64,000 nt of DNA, taken from Nocardia huaxiensis (GTDB lineage Bacteria; Actinomycetota; Actinomycetes; Mycobacteriales; Mycobacteriaceae). Below the pieces are notes generated by a model, which saw only the letters and a program-made list of their open reading frames with translations, did no database searches and had not been told where the DNA came from. The stretch covers positions 1,302,001 through 1,366,000 of the forward strand of contig NZ_CP059399.1 of NCBI RefSeq assembly GCF_013744875.1, written 5' to 3'. The number at the start of each line of letters is the position of its first letter. The first letter of the stretch is position 1. The position numbers and the translations under genes are program-made. This document shows, in pieces, positions 49,728 to 58,741 of the stretch.

Positions 49728-51548
49728 TCAGTTGACGCCGAGGGACGACAGCACGGTGGCGAGCGCGGCCTCCATGTCGGGCGCTTCGATGCGCATGAGC
49801 ACCGCCGCGTCCGCACTGGCCAGGTCGAGCGAAATGTCGTTGGCCAGGCGGAATTCCCGCTCCTCCTCGGCGGCCTCGATGACATTGCGAATGAAGCGGC
49901 CATTGCCGGCGAGGTCGATGCCGCGCCGTGGCTGTCCGCTCTGGTCGGTCCGTTCGGAGTTGTAGAGCTTGTCGCAGGCGGCCTCCAGCAGCGCCACCGC
50001 CTCGGGCGTCAGCTCGGAATCCCGGGACCCGGCAATGAGATTGCCGATCTGGCCGAGCTCTTCCGGTGTGTAGGACGGGAACTGGAGCCGCTTGGCGAAG
50101 CGGGACGCGAGGCCGTCATTGGCGGCCAGCAGCCGGTCGATCTCACCGTCGTAGCCGGCGATGATCACGACCAGCCGGTCGCGGTCGTTCTCCATGCGCG
50201 CCAGCAGCGTGTCGACCGCTTCGCGACCGAAGGCGTCGCCGCCCGAAAGCCCGGTCTGGATCAGCGTGTACGCCTCGTCGATGAACAGCACGCCGTCCAT
50301 GGCGCTGTCGATCAGCTTGTCGGTCTTGATGGCGGTGCTGCCCAGATGCTGGCCGACGAAGTCCATGCGCTTGGCCTCGACCACCTTGTCGGTCTTCAAC
50401 AGCCCGACGCCGCAATAGATCTTGGCCACCACGCGCGCGATGGTCGTCTTGCCCGTTCCGGGCGGTCCGGTGAAGGCGAGATGGTTGCCGCGCGGCACGC
50501 TGGCCATACCCTTTTCGGCCCGGATCTTGGCCAGCTGCGCGGTCGCCTGCAACTTGGCGACCTGGGTTTTGACGGCGGTGAGCCCGATCTGCCGGTCCAA
50601 TTCCGCACGCGCGTCGGCCAGAATCTGCTGAGCCCGGTCTTCGTGTTCGGCGGCCCGCAACTGTTCGGCAGACGGCGCGGACGCCGGATCCCAGCGGTCG
50701 GTACGCGATTCGATGGCCTCGCGGGTGGTCACCGTGATCCCGTAGGTGCGGTCGCGCATGGCCGCGGTATTGGCGGCGAAGTCGGGCGCCTGCGAGTACA
50801 CCTGCTCGAAGAGCCGCTGCGCCTCCTCCTGTTTCCCGGAGGCGCGCAGGCACAGCCCGCGGCAGAACATGGCGGTGGTGCGCGCCGCCGGAATCGGCCC
50901 GGCCTCGGCCTGCTCCAGCCGCCGCACCGCCTCCCCGTACAGTCCGAGCTGCGCACAGGCCGAACCGACCATGACATGCGCGCCCGCGGCCAGGTACGCG
51001 TCCGGCCACTCCGCCGATCCGGCGAGCACGGCCATCACATCCGGCCAGCGCTGCGTCGAATAGTGCAGGACGCCACGGACATACGCCGCGATCCGATTGT
51101 CGATCTCGAAGTCGGGATCCGAGCGGTTGCCCGCCCGCTGCGCGGCGAGCTGATCGAGCACCTGCTCGGCCTCGTCGTAATCCTTGTCGGCGATGAGCTG
51201 CGCGGCATAGGCCAGCGCGATCTCGGTGAGGCTGGCGAGCGGGTAGTCGATGTACAGCCCGGACAGGAAGCGCCCCACCAGCGTGCGTGGCGCGAGCCCG
51301 ACCCGGCGCTGTTCCCGCCCCAGACTGGAACTGTTCTTGTACAGGTTGGACAGCACCTCCCGGGTGACCTCGCCGGCGGCGGCGCGGCCCAGCCAGGCGT
51401 CGGCCATCCCCGCATCCCATTCGGTGGCCCGCCCGAACGCAAGCTTCGCGTATTCGAGGTCCTTGGCCGATTCCTGACCGTCGATGGTGAGGCCGAGGGA
51501 AAGTACCCCGGCGTCGAAGGCGCGTTGTGCTTGGCGATTGCCGGACAT
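49728..51548 (-). CDS. eccA: ESX type VII secretion AAA+ ATPase EccA
   Basis: 606 residues. Residues 1-260 form the helical TPR-like N-domain; the C-terminal AAA+ (CbxX/CfqX type) carries Walker A GPPGTGKT and Walker B VLFIDEAYTL, plus the SRF arginine-finger region (LASRFAKRLQFP). EccA is cytosolic and is thought to help release EspG from PE-PPE substrates. Its presence with three EspG and PE/PPE-type genes is coherent. It is transcribed in the opposite direction to eccB and eccD. Confidence 0.95.
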   Translation of the reverse strand: MSGNRQAQRAFDAGVLSLGLTIDGQESAKDLEYAKLAFGRATEWDAGMADAWLGRAAAGEVTREVLSNLYKNSSSLGREQRRVGLAPRTLVGRFLSGLYIDYPLASLTEIALAYAAQLIADKDYDEAEQVLDQLAAQRAGNRSDPDFEIDNRIAAYVRGVLHYSTQRWPDVMAVLAGSAEWPDAYLAAGAHVMVGSACAQLGLYGEAVRRLEQAEAGPIPAARTTAMFCRGLCLRASGKQEEAQRLFEQVYSQAPDFAANTAAMRDRTYGITVTTREAIESRTDRWDPASAPSAEQLRAAEHEDRAQQILADARAELDRQIGLTAVKTQVAKLQATAQLAKIRAEKGMASVPRGNHLAFTGPPGTGKTTIARVVAKIYCGVGLLKTDKVVEAKRMDFVGQHLGSTAIKTDKLIDSAMDGVLFIDEAYTLIQTGLSGGDAFGREAVDTLLARMENDRDRLVVIIAGYDGEIDRLLAANDGLASRFAKRLQFPSYTPEELGQIGNLIAGSRDSELTPEAVALLEAACDKLYNSERTDQSGQPRRGIDLAGNGRFIRNVIEAAEEEREFRLANDISLDLASADAAVLMRIEAPDMEAALATVLSSLGVN

Positions 51549-51677
51549 ATTGACGTCGGTCCTCAGAATTTGCTCGGTGTATGAATTGCGTTAATCTTCC
51601 GGCCCATTCAGCCATCGCATCGGCAAGGACCTTGGGATACATTATGTTTCGCAAGGTTGCTGAGACAAGTGTTGTGC

Positions 51678-51694
51678 ATGCCGCGGACCGGCAT
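51678..51694. promoter_or_regulatory. Short palindrome in the eccA-eccD divergent gap
   Basis: ATGCCG (51678-51683) and CGGCAT (51689-51694) flank CGGAC, 31 bases ahead of the eccD start. The 176-base gap (51549-51724) must hold promoters for both genes. I see no iron (IdeR) or zinc (Zur) type box in it. Confidence 0.3.
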
Positions 51695-51724
51695 TGTGTG
51701 AAGTGAACTGGGGTCGTTCGGCAA

Positions 51725-53200
51725 TTGACCGAGTCATTGAGCGGCGGCGCACGAGTCGCCGAGGTTGAGCTGTGCCGGGTATCGGTCATCGGCGGGAACA
51801 CCCAGGTCGATGTGGGGCTTCCGGCCACCGTGCCGATCGGGGCGTTCATCGGAGATCTGGTGGCGCTCATCGCATCCCGCAATCCGGATCCGGTGGATGC
51901 CGAAGAAGGTTCGGCCGCACTGAAATCCGAGCACTGGACGCTGGCCCGCCTGGGCCGTGACGCCCTCCCGCCCGGCCGCACGCTGGCCGAGGCCGAGGTC
52001 TACGACGGCGAGCTGCTGGTGCTGCGCGCGGTCGGCGCGAAGGAAGCGCCGGCGCTGTTCGACGATGTCATCGACGCCGTGGCCCGGTTGACCGCCAACG
52101 ACTTTCGCGGCTGGTCGCCGGTCGCGGCCAAATGGTCCGGCCTGATCGTGGCCGTCACGGCGACGATTCTGGCGCTGCTGCTGTTCGCCGAACGACGCGG
52201 CAGCGACGGCGGGCTGGGCACCGGCTTCCTGTGCCTGGGCGTCGCCGTGGGTGCCGGGGTGGCCGCGGCCATCGCCGCCCGCAAGTACCTCGACACCGTG
52301 ACCGGGGTCGGGCTGTCGGTGTGCGCGCTGCTGCTCTGTTTCGGCGGCGGCGCGCTGCTGGTCCCCGGACAACTCGGTAGTTCGGCTGCGCTGCTGGGCT
52401 TTTCGGCGACCCTGGTGGCCGCGGTGGCGCTCTATCGCGCCACCGGAGTCGGCGCGACGCTGACCGCCGCCGCCATCACCATCGCGGTCTTCGCCGGTGG
52501 TTCCGCCGCCGTGCGCCTGATCTGGGACACCGATCCCGCGCATCTGGCCTCCGGGGTCATGGTGGCCGGTATCGCCCTGCTCTCGGCCGTGCCCCGGCTG
52601 GCGGCGCTGGCCGCACGGCTCCCGGTCCCGCCGGTGCCGACCGCGGGCGCGGCCATCGACCCGGCCGACCACGAACCCCGCCCCACCCTGGAGGGCATCG
52701 GCGCGATCGGCGCGACCGCCCTGCCCTCGGCGGCCGGGCTGGGCCAGCGCGCGGATGCCGCCAACCGCTATCAGACCGGCATGATCGCGGCCGCCGCGCT
52801 GGCCGTGGTGACCGGTGCGCTCGGCGCGATCGACCCGTGGGACGCCCCGCGCTGGCAGCAGCTCGCACTGGCCGTCATCGCCGCGGTGATCCTGAGCCTG
52901 CGCGGGCGCGCCTTCGCCGACCTGGCGCAGGCCGCCGCGATGATCTCCGCCGCCGCCCTGCTCATCGCCGGGCTGCTCGTCGGATTGGCGCTCGCCGACC
53001 CCGCGCGGCTGGTGCTGTGCGGTGGTCTGCTGCTCGGATTCGCCTTGCTGGTGGTGGTTTTCGGGGTCGTGGGCCCGCACCTGGAGATCACCCCGGTGAC
53101 CCGGCGCGCGGGCGAGATCTTCGAATACCTGCTGATCTGCGCGATCATCCCGCTGGTGCTGTGGATCACGGGCGTGTACTCGATGGCGCGGAACCTGTGA
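51725..53200 (+). CDS. eccD: ESX type VII secretion integral membrane protein EccD
   Basis: 491 residues from a TTG start. Residues about 10-95 form the ubiquitin-like cytosolic domain (VAEVELCRVSVIGGNTQVDV, then LPPGRTLAEAEVYDGELLVL), followed by about eleven hydrophobic segments of the membrane domain. EccD dimers form the membrane frame of the ESX channel. It overlaps mycP by 4 bp (GTGA), so the two are translated together. Confidence 0.92.
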   Translation: MTESLSGGARVAEVELCRVSVIGGNTQVDVGLPATVPIGAFIGDLVALIASRNPDPVDAEEGSAALKSEHWTLARLGRDALPPGRTLAEAEVYDGELLVLRAVGAKEAPALFDDVIDAVARLTANDFRGWSPVAAKWSGLIVAVTATILALLLFAERRGSDGGLGTGFLCLGVAVGAGVAAAIAARKYLDTVTGVGLSVCALLLCFGGGALLVPGQLGSSAALLGFSATLVAAVALYRATGVGATLTAAAITIAVFAGGSAAVRLIWDTDPAHLASGVMVAGIALLSAVPRLAALAARLPVPPVPTAGAAIDPADHEPRPTLEGIGAIGATALPSAAGLGQRADAANRYQTGMIAAAALAVVTGALGAIDPWDAPRWQQLALAVIAAVILSLRGRAFADLAQAAAMISAAALLIAGLLVGLALADPARLVLCGGLLLGFALLVVVFGVVGPHLEITPVTRRAGEIFEYLLICAIIPLVLWITGVYSMARNL

Positions 53201-54609
53201 TTCGTCGCTGTGGCGGATTCCTCAGCGCGGCCATGATTCTGGCCGCGTCGCTGACGTTCGGCGCACCTCCGGCGGCGGCGCTGACGCCACCCGGCATCAT
53301 TCCCGACGCCTTCGGCATCGCCGCCGCCCTCGCCGACCTGCCGACCCCGCTGGAGAAGACCGAGCAGAAGGGCCTGTGCCTGGAGCGCAAGCTCGTCAAC
53401 GGCCCGCCCTCGGAACCACCTGTGGCACAACGTGTCCTGGACCTTCCGTCCGCCTGGCAGTTCAGCCGGGGCGCGGGCCAGAAGGTCGCGGTCATCGACA
53501 CCGGCGTGAATCCGCATCCGCGCCTGCGCGCCGTGGAAGCCGGCGGCGACTATGTCTCCGACACCGACGGACTGGTCGACTGTGATTCGCGCGGAACCCT
53601 CATCGCGGGCATCATCGCCGCTCAGCCGTCACCGGACGACGCCTTCGCCGGCGTCGCACCCGAGGCCGACATCCTCAGCATTCGCCAGTACAGCCTGGCC
53701 TGGTCGCCCGCCGACCGCGAGCGCGCCAACGACCGGGTGCACGGCGATATGACCGGCGCGGCCGGCTACGGCAATGTGAACACTCTCGCCGGGGCCGTGG
53801 TCCGGGCCGTCGAGATGGGCGCGACCGTCATCAATATCTCCGAAGTCGGCTGCACCGCAGCGAGTTCGGTGGGGCCGCTGCCCGTCGACGCGGCGCTGGG
53901 AGCGGCCGTGAAGTACGCCTTCGACCGCAATGTCGTGGTCGTCTCGGCGGCCGGTGATCTGACCGCCAATGGCACCTGCCGCAACCAGAACGCCGACAGC
54001 GGCTGGGAGCGCGCCACCACCGTCGTCATGCCCGCCTGGTACGCCCCCTACGTCCTGTCGGTCGCCTCGGTCGATCCGGACGGCAACCCCTCGGCGCTGT
54101 CCATGAACGGCCCGTGGGTGAGCGTCGCCGCGGTCGGCCGCCGCATCGTGTCCCTGGACAGCAAGCCCGGCGGCACCGGCCTCGTCGACGCCGAACCCAG
54201 TGATCAGGGCCTGCAACCCATCGAGAGCACCAGCTTCGCCGCCCCGTACGTCGCCGGGCTCGCCGCCCTGGTGCGCGCGCGTTTTCCGGAACTCACCGCC
54301 GCGCAGGTCATGGACCGCATCATCCGCACCGCGCACGCTCCCGGCCCCGGCCGCGACGACCGCATCGGCGCGGGTCTCGTGGACCCCGTCGCGGCGCTCA
54401 CCGCGCAGCTGCCCGACCAGCCCATCGGCGCGGGCGCGGGCACGCCCCGGGTGATGCTGCTGCCCGCCGACCCGATCGGCCCGGACCCGCTGCCCCGGCG
54501 GGTGGCCGTGATCGGCTCCCTCACCTGCCTGCTGGCCCTGGCGGTCGGTGCGGCCCTGGCGATTCCGTGGCGGCGCTCGCGCGACGACGAACTCCCCGAT
54601 CTCGATTGA
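53197..54609 (+). CDS. mycP: Mycosin MycP with disrupted catalytic site
   Basis: 470 residues from GTG. Signal peptide at residues about 1-27 (FLSAAMILAASLTFG, cleavage near AAA-LTPP); subtilisin-like domain; C-terminal membrane segment VIGSLTCLLALAVGAALAI and a charged cytosolic tail. The catalytic Asp (VIDTGV, D101) and Ser (STSFAAPYVAG, S346) are present, but the motif that reads DxHGT in mycosins is DSRGT with R132, and the oxyanion Asn region is AAGD (D254) rather than AAGN. CAC to CGC is a single base. The protein therefore probably cannot cleave. Published work on mycobacterial mycosins found protease activity dispensable for secretion while the protein itself is essential to the complex, so a structural role is plausible. 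Confidence 0.92.
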   Translation: MIRRCGGFLSAAMILAASLTFGAPPAAALTPPGIIPDAFGIAAALADLPTPLEKTEQKGLCLERKLVNGPPSEPPVAQRVLDLPSAWQFSRGAGQKVAVIDTGVNPHPRLRAVEAGGDYVSDTDGLVDCDSRGTLIAGIIAAQPSPDDAFAGVAPEADILSIRQYSLAWSPADRERANDRVHGDMTGAAGYGNVNTLAGAVVRAVEMGATVINISEVGCTAASSVGPLPVDAALGAAVKYAFDRNVVVVSAAGDLTANGTCRNQNADSGWERATTVVMPAWYAPYVLSVASVDPDGNPSALSMNGPWVSVAAVGRRIVSLDSKPGGTGLVDAEPSDQGLQPIESTSFAAPYVAGLAALVRARFPELTAAQVMDRIIRTAHAPGPGRDDRIGAGLVDPVAALTAQLPDQPIGAGAGTPRVMLLPADPIGPDPLPRRVAVIGSLTCLLALAVGAALAIPWRRSRDDELPDLD

Positions 54610-54653
54610 CCACCGCCCCAACGATTCACGAGGCTGGAGCACTGTAGAAGACC

Positions 54654-57600
54654 ATGGTTACCGAAGGTTTCGTGCGCCGTCCCCGCATCGCCCCGCCGCG
54701 CGCTCCCGGCGGCGAGGTGGCGCTGACCCCGCCGCCGGAGATCCAACGGCCCACGCCTACACCATTGCTCATGAAGCTCATGCCGGTGGTCATGCTGATC
54801 GCCGTCATCGGCATGATCGCGATGATGGCCATGATGGGGCGCAGCCTGCTGTCCAACCCCATGATGATGATGTTCCCGCTCATGATGATCATGTCCATGG
54901 TCGGCATGATGATGGGCGTGCGCGGCGGCGGCCCCAAATCCGCGGGCGAGCTGAACGAGGAGCGCAAGGACTACTTCCGCTACCTGGCGCAGCTGCGAAA
55001 AGACGTGCGCGGCACCGGAACCAAGCAGCTGGAGACGCTGCGCTGGAGCCATCCCGAACCGGTGGAGCTGCCCTCGCTGGTCGGCACCCGCCGCATGTGG
55101 GAACGCCGCCCCGCCGATCCCGATTTCGGGCATGTGCGGGTGGGGCTCGGCTCGCACCGCCTGGCCACCAAGCTCGCGCGCCCCGAAACCGGCCCGCTGG
55201 AGGATCTGGAGCCGGTGTCGACCGTGGCGCTGCGCCGCTTCGTGCGCACGCACTCGGTGGTGCACGAACTGCCGACCGCGGTGTCGCTCAAAGCCTTTCC
55301 CGCCATCAACATCGGCGGCGAGCTCGACGAGGCGCGCACCCTGGTGCGCGCCATGCTGATGGAGCTGACCGCCTTCCACGGCCCCGATCATGTGGCTGTC
55401 GCGATTGTCTGCGCCGATCCCGACGCGCCGGCCTGGGCGTGGGCGAAATGGCTGCCGCACCTGCAACATCCGACCGCCCGCGACGGCATGGGCAGCGCCC
55501 GCATGGTGTACGGCTCGCTGGCCGAACTGGAGACCGCGCTGTCGGACGAGCTGCTCGAGCGCGGCCGGTTCATGCGCAACCCGCAACCCACCCAGGGCCG
55601 GCTGCACCTGGTGGTCGTGATCGACGACGGCTTCGTCAATGGCTCCGAACGCCTGGTCAGCGATTCCGGCCTGGATTCGGTGACCGTACTCGACCTCACC
55701 GCACCGGAATACGGGCTGGCGGCCCGGCGCGGCCTGCAACTGGTGGTCACCGCCGGTGAGATCGCCGCCCGCAGCGCCGCCGGGGTGGAGAAGTTCGCCA
55801 CCGCCGATGTCATCGGCGTCACCGAGGCGGATGCCTTCGCGCGCAAGCTGTCCCGCTACCGCATCGCCACCGCCGCACAGATCGTGAGCCTGGGCGACGA
55901 GACGCGTGCCGATCCGGGGCTCATGGCGCTGCTGAAGATTCCGGACGCCGCGCAGATCGAGCCGTCCCGGGTGTGGCGGCCGCGCACCGCGCGGGAGCGG
56001 CTGCGGGTGCCCATCGGCGTCACCCCCGACGGCACGCCGGTCGAGATCGATATCAAGGAATCCGCCGAGAACGGCATGGGACCGCACGGATTGTGCATCG
56101 GCGCAACGGGTTCCGGTAAGTCGGAGTTCCTGCGGACGCTGGTGCTGTCCATGGTGACCACGCATTCCCCCGACGCCCTCAACCTGGTGCTGGTCGACTT
56201 CAAGGGCGGCGCGACCTTCCTCGGCCTGGAGGGTCTGCCGCACGTCTCGGCCGTCATCACCAACCTGGAAGAGGAACTCGCACTCGTCGACCGCATGAAG
56301 GACGCGCTCTCCGGCGAGATGAACCGCCGCCAGGAGCTGCTGCGCTCGGCGGGCAACTACGCCAATGTCACCGACTACGAAAAGGCCCGTGCCGCAGGCG
56401 TTCCCCTGGATCCGCTGCCCGCACTGTTCGTCGTGGTCGACGAGTTCTCCGAACTGCTCTCGCAGAAGCCGGATTTCGCGGACCTGTTCGTCATGATCGG
56501 CCGCCTGGGACGGTCGCTGCACGTACACCTGCTGCTGGCCTCGCAGCGTCTGGAGGAGAACAAGCTGCGCGGGCTGGACTCGCACCTGTCCTACCGGATC
56601 GGTCTGCGCACCTTCTCCGCCAACGAATCTCGCGCCGTGCTCGGTATCACCGACGCCTACCACCTGCCGAGCATCCCCGGCTCCGGCTACCTCAAGAGCG
56701 ACGCCGACGACCCGCTGCGCTTCAACGCCTCCTACGTATCCGGCGCATACGTGGCCCCGGTCGGCTCCCTGCAATCCGACGGCACCGCCGCGCGCGGGCA
56801 ATCGCCGACGCTGTTCACCGCCGCGCCCGTCGAGATGCCGCCGGAACCCGAGGGCGACGAGCTCGACGGCCTGCTCGGCGCGGGCCTGCCCGATCTGCCG
56901 CCCCCACCTTCGGCCGCCAATCAGGGTGGCGGCGAAGGCATTCCGGACACCCTGCTGGAGGTGGTGGTCCGCCGCCTCACCGGGCACGGCCGCCCCGCCC
57001 ACGAGGTGTGGCTGCCGCCGCTGGAGGATTCGCCCACCGTGGACATGCTGCTGCCCGAACCGGATTGGCGCTCGTCGGTCAACCAGCACGGCCAGCTGTG
57101 GATGCCCATCGGCGTCATCGACAAGCCCTATGAGCAGCGCCGCGACGTGCTCACCATCAATGTGGCCGGTGCCGCCGGTCATATCGCCGTCGTCGGCGGT
57201 CCCCAGTCCGGCAAGTCCACCACGCTGCGCACCATCATCATGTCCGCCGCCGCCACGCACACGCCCGAACAGGTGCAGTTCTACTGCCTCGACTTCGGCG
57301 GCGGCAGCCTGGCCGGTCTGGCCGGAATCCCGCACGTCGGTTCCGTCGCCGGCCGTCTCGACAGTGACCGGGTGCGCCGCACCATCGCCGAACTCACCTC
57401 GCTCATGCGCCGCCGGGAGGAGCGCTTCGCCGAACTCGGCATCGAATCCATGCTGGACTTCCGCCGCCGCAAGGCCGCCGCCGTGGCGGGGGAGAGCAGC
57501 GGAGATCCGGTGGCGGAGGACAACTTCGGCGATGTGTTCCTCATCATCGACGGCTGGGCCGCCATGCGCGAGGAGTTCGATCCCCTGGAAGGCCAGATCC

Positions 57601-58697
57601 ACGCCTTCGCCCAGCAGGGCCTGTCCTACGGCATCCACCTGGTGCTGTCCGCCTCCCGCTGGCCCGAGATCCGCCCGGTCATCAAGGACCAGATCGGCAC
57701 CCGCTTGGAACTACGCCTGGGCGACCCCACCGACTCCGAAATGAACCGGCGCACAGCCGCACTCGTCCCCATGGGCCGCCCCGGCCGCGGTCTCACCCCC
57801 GATCAGCTGCACATGCTCATCGCCCTGCCGCGCCTGGATTCCGACTCCGATCCGGCCACCCTGCCCGAGGGCGTCAACGCCGCCAAGGAGGGCATGGACA
57901 AACTCTGGGGCAGCCGCCGCGCGCCCGAGGTGCGCATGCTGCCGATGCAGATCAGCCGCGAGGATGTGCTGGCCATCGCCGCCGAGCACGGTGTCGAGCA
58001 GAGCGCCACCCGGGCGGTCGTGGGCCTCGGCGAGAACGAATTGGAGCCCTGGGTCCTGGATTTCGGCGTCGAACCGCACTTCCTGGCGTTCGCCGACGTG
58101 GAGTGCGGCAAGACCACCCTGCTGCGCAATATCATCGCCGGCATCAGCGAGAGCTCCACGCCGCAGGAAGCCAAGTTCATCGTCATCGACTACCGGCGCG
58201 GTCTACTCGGTGTGGTGGACGACGAACGCCTGGGCGGCTATTCGACGTCCTCGCAGACCTCCGGCGGCATGATCGGCGAACTGGCCAAGTACATGTCGCG
58301 GCGCATCCCGCCCTCCGACATCACGCCGCAGCAGCTGCGTGAACGCAGCTGGTGGACCGGCCCGGAGATCTATGTGGTGGTCGACGACTACGACATGGTC
58401 GCCACCACCTCGAATCCCCTGCTGCCCTTGATCGAATACCTGCCGCAGGCGCGCGACATCGGCCTGCACGTGATCATCACCCGCCGCACCGGTGGCGCGT
58501 CCCGGGCGCTGTTCGATCACGTGGTCGGCGGCATGAAGAACCTGTCGGTCGACACGCTGATCATGAGCGGCCCCCGCGACGAGGGCAAGCTCATCGGCGA
58601 CGTCCGCCCGATGAAGCTCCCGCCCGGCCGCGGCATCCTGGTCTCGCGCACCCGCGGCCAGGAAATGATGCACATCGCCCACCTGCCGCCGCTCTGA
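54654..58697 (+). CDS. eccC: ESX type VII secretion ATPase EccC (fused EccCa-EccCb)
   Basis: 1,347 residues. Two Met-rich membrane segments at about 38-85 (LLMKLMPVVMLIAVIGMIA, then MMMFPLMMIMSMVGMMMG) are followed by three FtsK/SpoIIIE-type ATPase domains. Walker A: GATGSGKS from G483; GGPQSGKS from 847; ADVECGKT ending T1154, where the first P-loop Gly is Ala. Walker B-type strands VVVDEF, FLIIDG and VVVDDY follow each. Domain 1 drives export and domains 2 and 3 dock the substrate signal in known EccC. As in ESX-3 and ESX-5 the a and b halves are fused. It starts 44 bases after mycP. Confidence 0.95.
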   Translation: MVTEGFVRRPRIAPPRAPGGEVALTPPPEIQRPTPTPLLMKLMPVVMLIAVIGMIAMMAMMGRSLLSNPMMMMFPLMMIMSMVGMMMGVRGGGPKSAGELNEERKDYFRYLAQLRKDVRGTGTKQLETLRWSHPEPVELPSLVGTRRMWERRPADPDFGHVRVGLGSHRLATKLARPETGPLEDLEPVSTVALRRFVRTHSVVHELPTAVSLKAFPAINIGGELDEARTLVRAMLMELTAFHGPDHVAVAIVCADPDAPAWAWAKWLPHLQHPTARDGMGSARMVYGSLAELETALSDELLERGRFMRNPQPTQGRLHLVVVIDDGFVNGSERLVSDSGLDSVTVLDLTAPEYGLAARRGLQLVVTAGEIAARSAAGVEKFATADVIGVTEADAFARKLSRYRIATAAQIVSLGDETRADPGLMALLKIPDAAQIEPSRVWRPRTARERLRVPIGVTPDGTPVEIDIKESAENGMGPHGLCIGATGSGKSEFLRTLVLSMVTTHSPDALNLVLVDFKGGATFLGLEGLPHVSAVITNLEEELALVDRMKDALSGEMNRRQELLRSAGNYANVTDYEKARAAGVPLDPLPALFVVVDEFSELLSQKPDFADLFVMIGRLGRSLHVHLLLASQRLEENKLRGLDSHLSYRIGLRTFSANESRAVLGITDAYHLPSIPGSGYLKSDADDPLRFNASYVSGAYVAPVGSLQSDGTAARGQSPTLFTAAPVEMPPEPEGDELDGLLGAGLPDLPPPPSAANQGGGEGIPDTLLEVVVRRLTGHGRPAHEVWLPPLEDSPTVDMLLPEPDWRSSVNQHGQLWMPIGVIDKPYEQRRDVLTINVAGAAGHIAVVGGPQSGKSTTLRTIIMSAAATHTPEQVQFYCLDFGGGSLAGLAGIPHVGSVAGRLDSDRVRRTIAELTSLMRRREERFAELGIESMLDFRRRKAAAVAGESSGDPVAEDNFGDVFLIIDGWAAMREEFDPLEGQIHAFAQQGLSYGIHLVLSASRWPEIRPVIKDQIGTRLELRLGDPTDSEMNRRTAALVPMGRPGRGLTPDQLHMLIALPRLDSDSDPATLPEGVNAAKEGMDKLWGSRRAPEVRMLPMQISREDVLAIAAEHGVEQSATRAVVGLGENELEPWVLDFGVEPHFLAFADVECGKTTLLRNIIAGISESSTPQEAKFIVIDYRRGLLGVVDDERLGGYSTSSQTSGGMIGELAKYMSRRIPPSDITPQQLRERSWWTGPEIYVVVDDYDMVATTSNPLLPLIEYLPQARDIGLHVIITRRTGGASRALFDHVVGGMKNLSVDTLIMSGPRDEGKLIGDVRPMKLPPGRGILVSRTRGQEMMHIAHLPPL

Positions 58698-58704
58698 GCC
58701 GGAC

Positions 58705-58741
58705 TCGCCAAGGGCGGCAGACTATTTGACGCCCTTGGCGA
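58705..58741. terminator. Bidirectional hairpin between eccC and the kinase gene
   Basis: TCGCCAAGGGCG (58705-58716) and CGCCCTTGGCGA (58730-58741) are perfect complements around a 13-base loop. It spans the gap between convergent eccC and kinase genes and overlaps the last kinase codons. Confidence 0.85.

Noticed and set aside
51549..51724. A search for an IdeR or Zur box as in ESX-3
   Set aside because: No sequence resembling either consensus was found in this gap or in the eccE-eccB gap.
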